Positions 33,749 through 47,600 are shown, numbered from the stretch's first letter. The stretch: DNA of 64,000 nucleotides from Eulemur rufifrons (GCF_041146395.1 NC_091010.1:47264001-47328000); one strand, 5' to 3'. Numbers and translations are program-made. Notes: generated from the letters alone by a model not told the origin.

Positions 33749-33870
33749 TCTTTTTTTTTTACACACAGGGCCTTGCTCTGTCCCCCAGGCTGGAGTGCAG
33801 TGGTGAAATCATAGCTCACTGCAGCCTTGAACTCCTTGGCTCAAGGATCCTCCTGCCTGAGTCTCTTAAC
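33749..33870 (-). mobile_element. Alu monomer fragment
   Basis: Reverse orientation: T-run, 'cagggccttgctctgtcccc', 'ggctggagtgcagtggtg', 'actgcagccttgaactcctt', then lost. Confidence 0.8.
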
Positions 33871-34937
33871 TGAGCATTTTAACATTTACCTTTGTATCTC
33901 TAAGTGACATGGTTATATGGCTATTTATTAATTTAAAAAATTTTTGTACATTATTTATTGATTTCCCACATGGAAGATGAGAATTTTATCTTTTTCAGTA
34001 TCACCACTACCACTGCTCATACTCACTCATTCACATAGCATCTGCAAGCTTGACTTTCTCTATCCTCCCAATAAATTTGTGTTGTAATTTTGGTTATATT
34101 AAAAGTTAGTGTTTATATTACTATCACTATATAAATATTATTCATAAAGGAGCCATGTAATGTGAAAGATTTCTTTCTTGCACAACTTTTTATTTTCTCT
34201 GGGCCTAATAATGGCCTTTTTTTCTTTTAGTTTTCTATGTACTTGTTATTAATCCAACCCAAACTCCCTACCACTTGTCTACATCTCTTCTTAATACATT
34301 TGGTCACATCAGGTATTCTATCAATTTCATTTTCTTGAAGAAATCTCTCCTGGAGTCCTCTCACCTGCTCCAACCTGGACTGGTTATTCGCTAAACCTGT
34401 TGCATAGCTCTTGTCCTGGGAATTCTCTTCAGTGTTGTTCTAGACTCTAGAGATTCCATTTCCTTCTCTCCTGTGTTGGATCCCCTGTTCCTGGATCCTT
34501 TGTGTTCCTCTCTTTTTGGTTTATTCTCTTGTTTTAGAGAAGACCATTCTCTATTAGTTTCATGAAAAAAGAGTGTTTTAAAGATACTCTTTTTGTGCTC
34601 AGTTTTCCAAAATTTCATGATGATGTGCCTTGGTATGGATTAATTTCCATCCATTATCAAGGGCATTTGGTGGACCATTTCAATCTGAGAATGCTTGTCC
34701 TTCAGTTCTGAGAATTTTTTTGATTAATTCATTGATGATTTCCTCCTCCTCCTCCCCCTCCTCCTTCATTTTCTTTGTTCTCTCTAGAATCTCCAGAATC
34801 TCTATTTAAAAAAAAATTTCCTCTCTTATTTTCTATGTCTTTTTCTTTTGCTTAGCTTTCTAGATTTCCTTAACTTCATCTTACAAATCTTTTTTTAAAA
34901 ATAATAGCCTTTATTTATTTGTTTGTTTATTTATTTA

Positions 34938-35222
34938 TTTTTTTAGACAGTCTCACTGTCATCCCAGGTGGAGTGCAGTGGTGTCATCACAGCTCACTGC
35001 AACCTCAAACTCCTCGGCTCAAGTGATCCTCCTGCCTCAGCCTCCCAGATAGCTGGGACTGTAGGCACATGCTACCACGCCCAGCTAATTTTTCTATTTT
35101 TTTGTAGAGTTGGGGGTCTCACTCTTGCTCAGGCTGGTGTTGAACTCCTGACCTCAAGCAATCCTCCCATCTTAGCCTCCCAGAGTGGCAGGATTACAGG
35201 CATGAGCCACTATGCCTGGCCC
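34938..35222 (-). mobile_element. Alu, full dimer
   Basis: Reverse orientation after a (ttta)n head: 'agacagtctcactgtcatcc', both arms, ending 'gccactatgcctggcc'. Confidence 0.92.
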
Positions 35223-36790
35223 TTACAAACCTTTTACTGAGTTATTTTTTCTTTCTTTTTTTTTTTTCCCCTCATGCTACCTTGTCTAAGAGCTTCTATT
35301 TATATTTTTAAGTCCTGCTATTATACTTTAATTTCCCAAGTTTCTTTTAGAATGTTTCTTTTTACTGTCTTTTACCTGGTTCTGTGGATGCAATATTTTA
35401 TCTTATTTTTTAAAGAATATTAATGACAGTTTGGGGGAGTGTTTTTCTTCTTCCTACATAGTCTCTTGTCCTCCAAGTTTTTTCCCCCTATTGTCTGTTT
35501 TGGCAGATTGTTGGAGATAACTAATGATCCTTGGTTTTCTGTTTATGTATGACAGTGAGCACCAAAAAACCAGCTGGAGGCTCTGAACATAAGGTAGGAC
35601 ACACTCAATGTGAGCAGATCTCTGCTTACCTGACAGGATTGTTTCTTTACGTAATTCCCAATGCCAGTATCTCAGGTTTTTCCTTTTAGGCTGTCAGAGT
35701 CTTCAGAGAAGCTTTCTCCAATCTCCAGCCTGAAGAGTTTAGGCTTGGTTATCAACATTCTAGAAGCTAAAAGAGGAGAAGGGATTAAGGAGTCCAACAT
35801 TCATTATATAAATACTATTCTTTTTGTTTGTTTGTTGATTTTTAGCTGTTATTAGAAAGTAAATACTATTCTTAACCTCCCTCCCTTTTCTATAATACTA
35901 CCTAGTTTCTGTCTCCTGATTGGACCCAGACTGATACTATAACTCTGCCCTCAGCTGTATCTGGTGTTCCCTAGTCAAGAGAGCCTTGACTTTACTCCTT
36001 CCAATGAATCAACCTCCAGTGTTTTGCCTGGAGTCAGCGGATCTCCTAATAATTTTTTCAACAGGATAATTATCCTATTCATAGTCATACCTTTACTCAC
36101 CTCCTCCCCTTCCAAAGGCAGCTGGTGCCACCAAATCTTGTACACTATTTATTGACTGTCCACCATGGAAGATGAGAATTTTACCTTTTCACCATCACCA
36201 CTACCACTGCTACCACATACTTACTCACTCCCCCAGCACATTGTTTTTTGGCTCTCCCCACTGCCTGCTTAAGTTTCAGTTTTCCAGGATTTGCTAACAT
36301 AGTTATTACGTATCCATTTGTCTTCCAGCTTCCAAAATCTTACTGTGGCTTCTTCTTCCATTCTTTTTGTCCTTGTGGGATTATATCTCTCAAAAAACTC
36401 CTTTACTGTTATTTTATATTACTGTGGTTTGGGGAAGAAGCAAATGCATGTGTTCAAAGTGTCTTCTTTATCCTGAAACTTTCTTGTGATTTCTCAGAAC
36501 CCGTGCATCCTATACCTATTTATTGGGGGCCTCATTGTGTTGGGTACTGTTTAAACACTTGGGATACATCAGTGAACAAAACAAAATATCCTTGCACTTG
36601 GGGTGTTTACATTCTAGTGCGTGTGTGCAATGGGGAAAGAGATTATAAAAATTAGGCCTACATATATAGATTACATGATAGGCATTAGATAAGTAAAGTT
36701 TAAAAGTACGGCAAAAAAAGGTACAGCAGAGAATGGGGAATCAGGAGTAATGGGGAGGGGGTAGGCTGCAGTATTTAATAGAGTGGTCAA
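35223..36790. other. Intergenic stretch, unassigned repeat-like sequence
   Basis: T-rich, probably old LINE-derived DNA. 36139-36240 is the second copy of the segment seen at 33945-34040. An L2 3' end in reverse lies at about 36520-36650 ('gggtactgtttaaacacttg', 'atacatcagtgaacaaaaca'). No gene seen. Confidence 0.4.
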
Positions 36791-37926
<1,136 letters not shown>

Positions 37927-38038
37927 GTTTCTTTTCTTTTCTTTTTTTTCTCTTTTTGCATGTCATCCTTGCGCAGAGGCCATGCTAATCTTCTCTGTAT
38001 TGTTCCAATTTTAGTATATGTGCTGCCAAAGTGAGCAC
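37927..38038 (-). pseudogene. U6 snRNA retropseudogene, 3'-truncated with A-rich tail
   Basis: On the minus strand, from 38038 downward, the U6 sequence is readable: 'gtgctcactttggcagcaca', 'tatactaaaattggaaca', 'acagagaagattagcatggc', 'ctctgcgcaaggatgaca'. It keeps the first 84 or so of about 107 bases and then passes into an A-rich run (T-rich on +, 37927-37957) instead of the U6 3' end and U-tract. A 3' loss with an A-tail marks an L1-mobilised copy. The upstream DNA shows no U6 promoter elements that I can identify, so it is very unlikely to be expressed. Confidence 0.92.
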
Positions 38039-38365
38039 TCTCTTTTTAATAGCTTTTTATACATACCTATTTAATAACATTAGTTATCTAAATGAAATCA
38101 GAAAGCTATACAAACTTAGGTGAAAATATTTCCATATTGATTAATAAATCCTCTGTGTTAAAAACTAACCTGCAACCTTCCCAGGTTTAAGCTTGGCAAA
38201 GACAGCAGACATCAAGGACATCCCTTAGATTCTTTGTTGCCACCTGAGTCCCACTGGACATGTCTTACCTGCAGAAGCAGGGTTAGTGTCAAAATCTAAC
38301 AGTTCTACCTGAGAAGCCCTTACACAGAGTTGCAATGAGAAATCTTTCATCAAGAAAGAAAAGAG

Positions 38366-38691
38366 CTGGGCGCGGTGGCTCATGCCTATAATCTTAGCAC
38401 TCTGGGAGGCCGAGGCGGGTGAATTGTTTGAGCTCAGGTGTTCGAGACCAGCTTGAGCAAGAGCGAGACCCTGTCTCTGCTAAATATAGAAAGAAATGAT
38501 ATGGACAGCTAAAAATATATATAGAAAAAATTAGCCGGGCATGGTGGCACATGCCTGTAGTCCCAGCTACTCGGGAGGCTGAGGCTGGAGGATTACTTGA
38601 GCCCAGGAGTTTGAGGTTGCTGTGAGCTAGGCTGACGCCATGGCACTCTAGCCTGGGCAACAGAGTGAGACTCTGTCTCAAAAAAAAAAGG
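38366..38691 (+). mobile_element. Alu, young-looking, with target-site duplication
   Basis: 'ctgggcgcggtggctcatgc', linker 'tatggacagctaaaaatata', right arm 'ttagccgggcatggtggcac', 'gctgacgccatggcactcta', A-tail. The direct repeat aagaaaagag is present at 38356-38365 and 38692-38701. It belongs to the same long-linker group as 37098 and 63539. Confidence 0.95.
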
Positions 38692-38701
38692 AAGAAAAGA
38701 G

Positions 38702-39453
38702 ACAAATATTTGCAGATCCTAGCAAAAATCTCTCATTGCCTTCATGAGGGGAATTCCACTTGCATTTAGTCTTAGGACCATGATGGAGGAGGAAGATTCT
38801 AGGAAAAAAGATTCTCCTCATGAAGACTTTTGTAATAACAACTGAATTTTTTAAAATTTCTTTAAACATTTCGCAGAAAAGCTCTTTTTGCAATGATTTA
38901 GTTACCACATGGATCAGGAGGAAACACACAGGAATTTACTCATTTAATTCTGAGGATTAGGGTAAGTATATATTAATACTATCTATGAATCTATAAATAT
39001 GTTTCCAGACCTCAAGATGAGAGTAATACTTCCCTCAGCATGAAGAAGGTGGATCTGTTCACAACATTTTGTCCAATGAGGAACTTTATAAGGATGTAGA
39101 TTAGGGTAAGGAAGATGGTGAGTATCCCAGCCAGGTGTAGGCTCTGAGACACAGTGGTGACAAGGCTGGGGCTGGCTGGTGGGAAGGGTGGGGGGCACAG
39201 GATGACAGCTGATAACAGGAATAAAAAGAATTGCCTCTATTCCCGTCGGTGGCTCTTCTTTTTTCTTTGTGAGACAGAAACTTCTCCATCAGTGCTCTAT
39301 ATATTCGTCTCACTCTACCCTCTATCTAGGAAGAAACAGACACCAGACCCCTCATATTCCTGTTCTTGGTAGAACAGGATAGAACACTGAAGGGCTTACC
39401 TTAAGTTATCTTTGGCTTCAGAAATCTGTATGTCTTCCTCCCCAGACTGGTAA
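38702..39453. other. Intergenic stretch, nothing recognised
   Basis: No gene or named repeat seen. Confidence 0.4.
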
Positions 39454-39747
39454 TTAATACATTAACTGTCGTGTCATGTGAGTTGTATTTAACTGACGAT
39501 AGTTTTGAGCCTGGAGCCTTGTGAAGCATACATAACTCACATCTCTTCACCTTGGGATCTGCAAGAACTATTTTTCAAGTTGCATATAACTCCACGCACA
39601 GAAAACAGTAAAAAATAACAAATTTTTCATTAAATTGGAAAGTAAAATTTTCATTACATTGTTTTTGAAGTTTTTATTCTATTTTCATAATAAATCACCA
39701 TGGCCCCAAGGAAAATTTTTTTTCTAGTGTGGCAGTCAATGTGTTAA
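39454..39747. mobile_element. Probable piggyBac-type MITE with TTAA duplication
   Basis: A 286-bp body lies between TTAA (39454-39457) and TTAA (39744-39747). The left end reads tacattaactgtc inward. The right end, reverse-complemented, reads cacattgactgcc. Ten of 13 bases agree and the three differences are all transitions. Terminal inverted repeats next to TTAA target duplications are the hallmark of piggyBac transposons, and lineage-specific non-autonomous piggyBacs are known in mouse lemur. The AT-rich interior has no coding capacity. Confidence 0.72.
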
Positions 39748-41739
39748 ATGAATGATTCAATAAAAGAAAGCAGTATTGGTCAAGCTTTTTGTGATGTCAG
39801 TAAAAGGCATACTTTCCAATCTTTTGTATTCATCCAAACAAAGCTAATACATTTTTACAAATCCTATGTTTGTAATTGTTGTGACAATTGACTTTAAGTC
39901 CAGATAAGACAAGGTATCAAATCCTACCGCAGGCAGACTGGGCTATGCCAGGATTTCCACACTGGCAGATAAAAGTGGGATGTGATTTCTCCTGTTCAGC
40001 TGAGCATCCCTACTCCCAAACTCTCAAAAATTAAAATTCTAGAATCAGAACTGGAAGGGACCTTTGTCCTTGTGACTACCCGTCAGCCTTGCCTCCCCAA
40101 TTGGCCCTTTAATATGAACCAGGACTTGGCTGCAGCCAGAATTTTTTGTGTTACCTCTTTGTAATCAGAGAGGACACAATTGGCTGAGATTGTTGTCAGG
40201 ATGTGGGTGTGGCAGGAAAAAAAATACCCTCTGTGACCAATAGTTCTTTCTTCACTGTACATGGCTTTCATACTGTTTCTCATGAATAACACATATTCAC
40301 ATGACATTTTGTACTTTTCTTTCTTTATTGAGTTTATGCAGATATCCACTTCCTTTGGGCAGTAAGAGAAGTGTTAGCTCTGTGTCGGTTGAGCTTAAGA
40401 AAAAGAGGCATGAAGAAGCTACAGAAATTGTTTAAGAGCGCACAGTGGGACCCTCTTAGAAATGAGATGAAAAGCAAAAGTCCTGGACTCTGAGTCCATA
40501 AACCAGTCTGCTTTCTTCCTATAAAAAGTTATTTACTTTCCAGAGCAAAAGAAATTCCCAATAACTGTCTTTTTCAGGAACAAATGTCTATGTACCCTGT
40601 CAAGAAGGAAGGAAGTAGAAAGAGAAAGAAGGAAAAGAAAGAGAGAGAAAGAGAATCAGGTTAGTTTCAAATTCAAACTTTTCACAAAAATATAAACGTT
40701 GACCAGTTTGAACGTGCAAAACTTTGGTAAATTGAACATGATAGTTTTGTTCTTGTAGGAAAAGGTGAATTACTCCGAAGATCATGTACAAGAGCAGTTA
40801 GGTTCAATCTGCATAGAGCTGACATGTCTGAGGGAGTTGCACCTAGTTTAACCAGGTCATGCCACCCACCTCCAGTCATTGACATTTGGTTTTCTAAAGT
40901 GACTACTTGGCACATGCTGGTTGTTCCCATAACTGAATTATTTCTGTGCCAACTTGGCTTATGAAATGTTTGCAAGCAGTTGAAAGTACTATGATGAAAC
41001 GTACAGACAGGTCCAGAGGGCTTTTTAAATGACACTTCCCTAATTTCACTTTTTATAATAAGGTAGGAAACAGAGGTATCAGAGGATATTCAACAGGCCT
41101 GCCCCTACCATTTGCAGGGCCACAGCAAGAGAACAAATAAAGGCCCACACATATGTATTTAAATATTTAAAATGTACAAATCAAGCTAACAAACTGTTAA
41201 ATAAAAGAGGAGAAAGATATATTCTTTTCCCTTCCCTTGACACATACGCCTTCGTAACCTAGAAGGCTAGATTTGAATTTAGATTTCAAAACCTCTTCAG
41301 AGTTCCACACCAGAAAGTGGTGGTGTGGGAAGAGCGGACCCCCAGCACTAATGCCAGCCCCCTCCTCTCCCCACCCCAGCTCTGTCCACACTGGGAGGGT
41401 TCTCATGCTCATTCATGTGAATTCTGTAGCTCACATGTTTAAGTCCCAGTCACACACACTTTAAACAGCCACCCCCTTGGGTCTAGCCAGGTGTACGCAG
41501 GGAGTGCAGTCCAACCTCGGGAGGACAGACCCAGGGAAGAGGTCCACACAGGCTGTGGCAGTGAGTATAGGGGTTCCTACATTCTGGAGTTCCAGGTCCC
41601 TAGTCTAGAAGAGGGTGAACACAGATTCAGAGTGGACACATCCCCTTGGTCCCATGGATGTCTCCATGTGTCCAAAGAAGGACAAAGGGAGCTCTAAAAC
41701 CTGGGGCTCAGGGCAGGGCCTCCTCTTGCTTGGGTCCAG
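39748..41739. other. Intergenic stretch, one GA-rich tract; no gene seen
   Basis: A purine-rich low-complexity tract of gaagg/gaaag motifs lies at 40602-40656. Nothing else that I can name. Confidence 0.45.
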
Positions 41740-42520
41740 TGCATACTAACTTGCAAATTTTTTCATTTATTTTTGTTAAAGTAATACATGTACATAGAGT
41801 AGATCACTTCTTAGAGGCAATTTCTTTGACCTACCAGGTCTTCCATCATTTACTTCAATAACCCTAGATTGTGTTGTTATTTCCATTTGTTAATTTATCA
41901 ACTTTAGATATTATCTTTTTAATATAAACAATTGCAAACCTTAGAAAAGTTGCAAGTATAGTACAAAGAACTTTTTCTGAACTATTTGAAAGCAAGTTGC
42001 TGGTTTGATAACCCATCACCCTTGTACTCTTTAGTGTGTGTTTCCAACAAGCGAGGGCATTCTCCTATATAACTATATCACAACAATTAATCCTTAGGCT
42101 CCATTTAATTGTCCCAAGAACATTCTTTTGAGCAGAAGAATCCAATCTGGAACGATGCATTGCATATAGTTATCATGGCTCTTTAATTTCCTATAATCTA
42201 CAACAGTCTTTTGTTGACTTTCATGATCTTGACACTCTTGGAGAATAAAGGCCCTTATTTTTTGGAATGTCCCTCAATTGGGCTTGTATAATATTTCCTC
42301 ATGATGAGTTTCAGGTTATATGCCTTTGGCTGGAGTATCACAAACGTGCTGATGCTGTATTCTCACTGCATTCTATCAGGTGGCACATGATTTAGATTTG
42401 TCCCATTACTGGGCATATTAATTTTGTTCACTTGGTTAAGCTGGTTAGAGGAAGGGCATTTAATAACTATTCTGTGGGGAGATGATTTGAGACTATTGAC
42501 TATCCTGTTCTTTAGCAAAT
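41740..42520 (-). repeat. Old L1-like fragment
   Basis: The section 41900-42450 carries wording of old L1M untranslated regions: 'cttagaaaagttgcaagtat', 'aatgtccctcaattgggctt', 'tttgtcccattactgggcat'. The orientation is a guess. Confidence 0.45.
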
Positions 42521-43499
42521 GGATGTCTTCTCACAGCACCTAGGATCCAGCCCTGCACACGGGGCTGCCCTCCACATGGACGTTCTCTTCACCCATCAGG
42601 CCCCAGCACCCACTGCCAGGCAGCCCCTGCATAGACGCCCCTGTCCTGCTCAGACTCCAGTGCTCCATTCTAGGCACCATTGCTGCTCCCAACTTCTCCC
42701 ACTATGAAGACACCTAACTTGCGTACCTTTAGGCTTTTGGATTAAAACTGTTCAACAAAGGAAGGAAGGGAAGGGGAGAAGAGGGGAGGCAAGGGAAGTG
42801 AAAAAGGTAGAGGAAGAAGAAGAGAGAAAGAGCAATATTGATTTACTTTCATTATGGAGAATATGAGAATAATCCGAATTAAGGTTAATTCAATATTAGA
42901 AAACACTTCTTTTGCATCTAAAAACAATAGGGGTTTACTTGCTACACTACCTTTCAGTTATTATTCTTTTTTTCTCCTTGGTAAGATAAGGTCATACTGT
43001 GATATCCATTTAACATGGAAAAACTGAGAAAGAGATTTATCTAGGTCATGTGGCAAATGGTTAGCTAGCTAAGTTAGGATAAAAAATTTGCAGCCCATCT
43101 TCTCTCTCCTCCCTCTTCCCTCTCTAAAAAAAAAAAAAAATGGCAGGGTCAAATTATCATTTTGCCTCTATTTCCTTTGTCTAGGTAGCTCCTGACTTTT
43201 TTTTTTTTTTTTTTTTTTTTAGAAATTATAGGTAGAGTTAGTGTCTATACAGTGTGATTGTATATTTGTTGGAAAAAAAATATTCCCCATTGATCTGTCC
43301 CATCTCCACTTTCTGCTCCTGCAGGCTCTGAAATTCATGAGTTTGGAAGTAAAACAAAGGAACAAACAAACTAACAAACAAAAGACACCACTGGGGTACA
43401 GCTTCCAGTTAGTCTTTATTTAAATGCACACTTATTGCCTGAGAGACAGCAGACTTTAAAGAAAGAGTCCTTTAAATATCCCCTATTTATGATTTATGC
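42521..43499. other. Intergenic stretch with low-complexity tracts
   Basis: Purine-rich (ggaa/gggaa)n at 42757-42832, an A-run at 43126-43140 and a T-run at 43198-43220. The C-rich section at 42530-42710 is unassigned. Confidence 0.5.
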
Positions 43500-44970
43500 A
43501 ATAAGTTCAATTAACAAATACTGATTGAATACCCTCCTTGGGCCACGTATGGCTAGGGAGATGGCAGTGAACTAGATGGACATGGTCCCTATCCTCATGG
43601 AGCATCACAGGACGAATATGATGAATGTTACAAAAACAGAAACCAAAGGTGCTCGGATTAGGTATAATATGGGGAACTAACCTGGTAAACTTTCTGGAGG
43701 CTTGAAGAAAATAGGAATTAGCTAAGTGACCTAGGAAAATTCAGTGAAGGGGGGATAGCAGAGTGCTCTAGGCAGAGGGAAAGGAATATACTAAGGCTCT
43801 AAAAGTAGAGAATCATACGAGTAGTGAGAACTAGGAGTAAAGGTGGCCAGAGATAAGGTAAAGATACAAGCAAGGAGGGGCTGGGGTATAGAGGGCCTTG
43901 TAAGCCGTGGTAAGAAGTAGAGACTTTATCCCAAGGGCAATAGAAAAACAAGGAAGTGTTTTAAACAGGGCAGTGACATGCAGATTTGCATTTTTAAAAG
44001 GTCATTATGGATATAGTGTGGTAAATAGACTGCAGGGGCAAGCATGGACACAGGGAAACCAGTCAGGAAGGTATTTCAGCCTAAGAGGGAGACAGTGATG
44101 GTAGTGGGATGGAGAAAAGAGGACAATCTAGAGCGATATTTAGGAGTTAGAATTGATAGGACCTGGTGATTCAATGTAGGAAGGAGCAAGCATCAAAGCT
44201 CATACCTTATGTCTTCCTTAATAGGGTTTATAACAATTATGACTACTTATTTGTGCAATTATCTGTTTGTCTGCTTTCCCCATAGGCTTGGAAGCACCTC
44301 AAGGATAGGATTTATCTTAAACACTTTATTCCTTATGTACGTGCTCTACATGAATGTGTGGCACATAGTGGTGTTTCAAAACTATTTGTTGGTTAAATTA
44401 TATTTTTGGTTCTGAGCAACTGGGTTTATGGTAGTGCCATTCACTAGAGTTAGGGACACAGAGGAGGAAGAAGTTTGGGGGATGAGTTTAGTTTTGACTG
44501 TGCTTAGTTGTAGATACCTGTGAGACATCCAAATGGAAACATCCTGGAAGCAATTGGCAATAAAAATGTAAACCTCAGGAGAGAGAGGGAGAGACACCAA
44601 GCAGATACAGGAGAAGCACAGAGAAGGAAATCAAAGCCAGGAAGCATATGAGATAGCCTAATTAGAGGGAGAATAAGAAAAGAGACCCTAGGAGGGCACT
44701 CTAATATTTCCAACAAAAGAGACTGAGAAAGGATGGCCAGAGTGTTCTGGGTCAGAGGAAAACCAGGAAAAAATGGAGTTGCAAGGTTTAAGGGAAGAAT
44801 ATTTTAGAAAGAAGGAGGAGGTCACAGTGTCCAATGCTTCTGAGAACTCAAACAATGGAGGTAATTGACAACCAGTTTCAAATAGTTGTTGGCAAAACCA
44901 GAGTGAATTAAGGTGAAAGTGGAAAGGAGAGAAATGGATTTAACAAATGTAAGCAGCTTATTAATTAATT
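43500..44970 (-). repeat. Long L2 LINE remnant
   Basis: The antisense L2 3' half is readable in order: 'ttaacaaatactgattgaat', 'catggtccctatcctcatgg', 'tatagagggccttgtaagcc', 'acagggcagtgacatgcaga', 'gacatccaaatggaaacatc'. A sense L2-like insert seems to lie at 44210-44400 ('ggcacatagtggtgtttcaa'). Confidence 0.72.
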
Positions 44971-46524
44971 TATCAGATTAGTCAATTGTCTTCTTTAAAG
45001 GCTTTATTCAAAATAAAGAGAATAAAATGAAGAACTTGAATTTTTTAAAAAGAGAGACAGAGACTAGTGTGTGACAAAGGTCAAGCCTTTGATGAGGCAG
45101 TAACATGGAGGTTCCATGAACAAGGGGAAGGTTTCAGGGTGAGTGTCTAAGAGTGGATGTAGTGTAGATAACTGATTATTTCACCATTTTGCCTTAGGTC
45201 AGCCTTAATCCTTGCCTTCAAAAAAGGTCAAAGGATTTATTGTCAGGATTTAGTGAACCAGTGAGAAGTGGAACTTCGCTTAGGATCTTAACTCGAATAG
45301 CAAGATAAAGCTCTGTTGAGAAATTTTAGGATTTCTCTAAGTTTCTCAGCCTCTCCTCTGCAAAGACGTTTTCCAAAGGAGAAAGCAAAGAATATTAAAA
45401 CAACAACAACAAAACCTCTCTAAATTGACAAATTGAGATTAATAGTTAACCTCTTTTTAAAATTTTTTTTATTTTTTAATTTTTTTTTTTTGGTTCAGGG
45501 ATGTGATTTGCTGTATATTATTATTCTTGCATCTTAGCTAGTTATTGGGAGAACAAATAAACCTATTTGTGTGAAATTCTTTAAACCTTAAAGTCAATGA
45601 TAAAAATACAAGGTGGCACTTCCTTTCCTAAAGGTTCATAAATTAAACATTAACCTGAAGTGCCGTTTACCACCAGAGGTTTATATATTCAGCCCATTGC
45701 TAACTAGACCATCTTTGGAAAGTGGAAGGATAAAGTACAGATTCTGTTCCTGCTCTCAAAATTTCTAAAATTATATGATCAGGAAAAGTTAGCATGAAAA
45801 ATGCCTTTCCAAGCCTTTAGTACAGAAAATAAGACCCTCACAACATCCCTGACTTTTGAGGTCTCAAACTGACCTCCAAGTGACCTTGGATCCTAATATC
45901 TCTGCAGTCAGGAGCCTGCACACTCCATCCACCTAGCTGGCTAGCCAGTTCTCAGCTCCTTTGCTTCCTGAAGGCCACATCTTCCTAGTCTAAGGGTCTG
46001 AGGAAGAGTCCCCTCTTCCCTGTATTCTCCATGTCCAATCATTTTCACCACCACCTACCATATACCTTCTGGTCCAGAAGATGTTAAAGTTGATTTGAAT
46101 AGCAATCTGAGCTTAAGAATACAGAAAGCCAAATTTCTACCCAGAAAGTAGTATCTCTATGGCACACTAAGACTTATTAATAGATGAATTAGTTCAAAAA
46201 TCAGGCAAAATTAAGAAATAAAGAAATGATAGGAAAGCTATCCTTTTATTGTCCTTTGGCAACTGCAAACATGTTTTTGTGTGTATGTTTCTCCTGAAGC
46301 TCTGCTCCCAGTGGACATTCGTGATAATGAAGATTAAGGGGCTTAGAAGCAAGCTCAAAAATACCCAACACTAGAGCTCCAAAAAGATAAGTCTTCGTTT
46401 CCCTTAATCTTTACCCATCTCTTCTCCTCCAGTTAAGTTTATCTGGACACCATAAACTCCTTTCTATTAACATTTCTATCCATCATTACAATCTAGAAGA
46501 GGGCTCTTAAGTCTGTTCCTAGAA
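44971..46524. other. Intergenic stretch, nothing recognised
   Basis: AT-rich, apparently unique DNA with a T-run at about 45481-45492. No gene seen. Confidence 0.45.
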
Positions 46525-46680
46525 TTAATTCATTCAACAAATACTTACTAAGTTCCTTTTATTTTCTGAAGTTGTGCCAAACACTGCAGATACAAAGGTC
46601 AATGAGACATGATCCTCGACTTCAAAGAACTTATGATTTAGTAGTGATTCAAGAAAAAAGAAATTAAAAAAATTTTGGAG
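46525..46680 (-). repeat. L2 LINE 3'-end fragment
   Basis: 'aattcattcaacaaatactt', 'tgccaaacactgcagataca', 'caaagaacttatgatttag' in antisense order. Confidence 0.65.
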
Positions 46681-47449
46681 ACCTAAAGCATTTTCTGGAA
46701 TATAAAGGTGATAACACATGGGTCCCCTTTTGTAGATAAGTACCATCTTCTGATTTTATATTACTGAAACCATGACTCTGTGTCCAAATACACCTGTGTA
46801 GGCATATAACCTTAGATGTTTACACTGTTAAATATTAAACTGGTTCTTAAGTAGACAGCTTTTGCAATTCATTCATTCTTGGGTTTGTTTCTGAGGTATT
46901 TCTTAATATTGAAGGACTTACCGGATAATTAAAACATACTCACCAATTTTGAGAGTCAAAGGGCATATCTGATAATAAACACAGGGTATGTTGTTCAAGA
47001 ACTTTCTGCTCTCCGTAGTTTTGTTGGCTTTGTTTGCCTTATTTAAAGAGACATGTGCTTAATTATTATGTAGAATTCATATTTAAAATCAGCTTTGCAA
47101 TGCTGAGTTTTGACATTTTTCTATTTTGAGGATTCATTTGACTATCTGAAAAGTATTTTTACAGTTTAATATCTGGGCTTCTCACTTTAAACACTTGGCT
47201 TTTGAAACTGAGGTATACAGCCAAAGTGAGACAAAAGTTCAAGTTGTTTTACCACAACAATTATCTAACATTTATTCTTTTTCTTTTATTTTCTAATTAT
47301 GTTCTCAAAATTTTGACTATAATGATTCTAACTGTAATCTGTATACATTCAGTCTTAATGAATATTGAGTAGGTTAATATAGAGCTATATATAGCCCATA
47401 TACTCAAAATCAATTTATCTTGTGTATAATAAATATTCGATCTTCATTT
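46681..47449. other. Intergenic stretch, nothing recognised
   Basis: AT-rich DNA without recognisable genes or repeats. Confidence 0.4.
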
Positions 47450-47600
47450 CATTCTTTCATTCAACAAACATGTATTGAGGGCATTCTAAGGGGTAGGCAC
47501 TGTTCCAGGTATTGAGAATACATCAGTGAACAAAACAGATAAAAGTCCCTGCTCCTGTGGAGTTGACTTTTTAGTGGAGTTTACATGTATTTAACCAAAG
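47450..47600 (-). repeat. L2 LINE 3'-end fragment
   Basis: A clear antisense L2 end: 'cattcaacaaacatgtattg', 'aggcactgttccaggtattg', 'catcagtgaacaaaacagat'. Confidence 0.85.

Larger units (their letters stand above)
33420..34937 (-). repeat. Old L1-like / unassigned repeat block
   Basis: T-rich sequence with wording known from old L1 3' regions in reverse ('aaagagctccataaggcttg', 'acatggaagatgagaatttt'). It is interrupted by Alu pieces at 33530-33711 and 33749-33870. A part at 33945-34040 recurs at 36139-36240. The family of the section 34080-34900 is not one I can name. Confidence 0.4.

Noticed and set aside
37955..38038. Functional U6 snRNA gene
   Set aside because: The 3' part and U-terminator are absent, there is an A-rich tail, and no upstream Pol III promoter elements were recognised.
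40602..42832. Purine-rich tracts as possible structured or regulatory repeats
   Set aside because: They are short, irregular ggaa/gaaa low-complexity runs with no unit structure or flanking gene.
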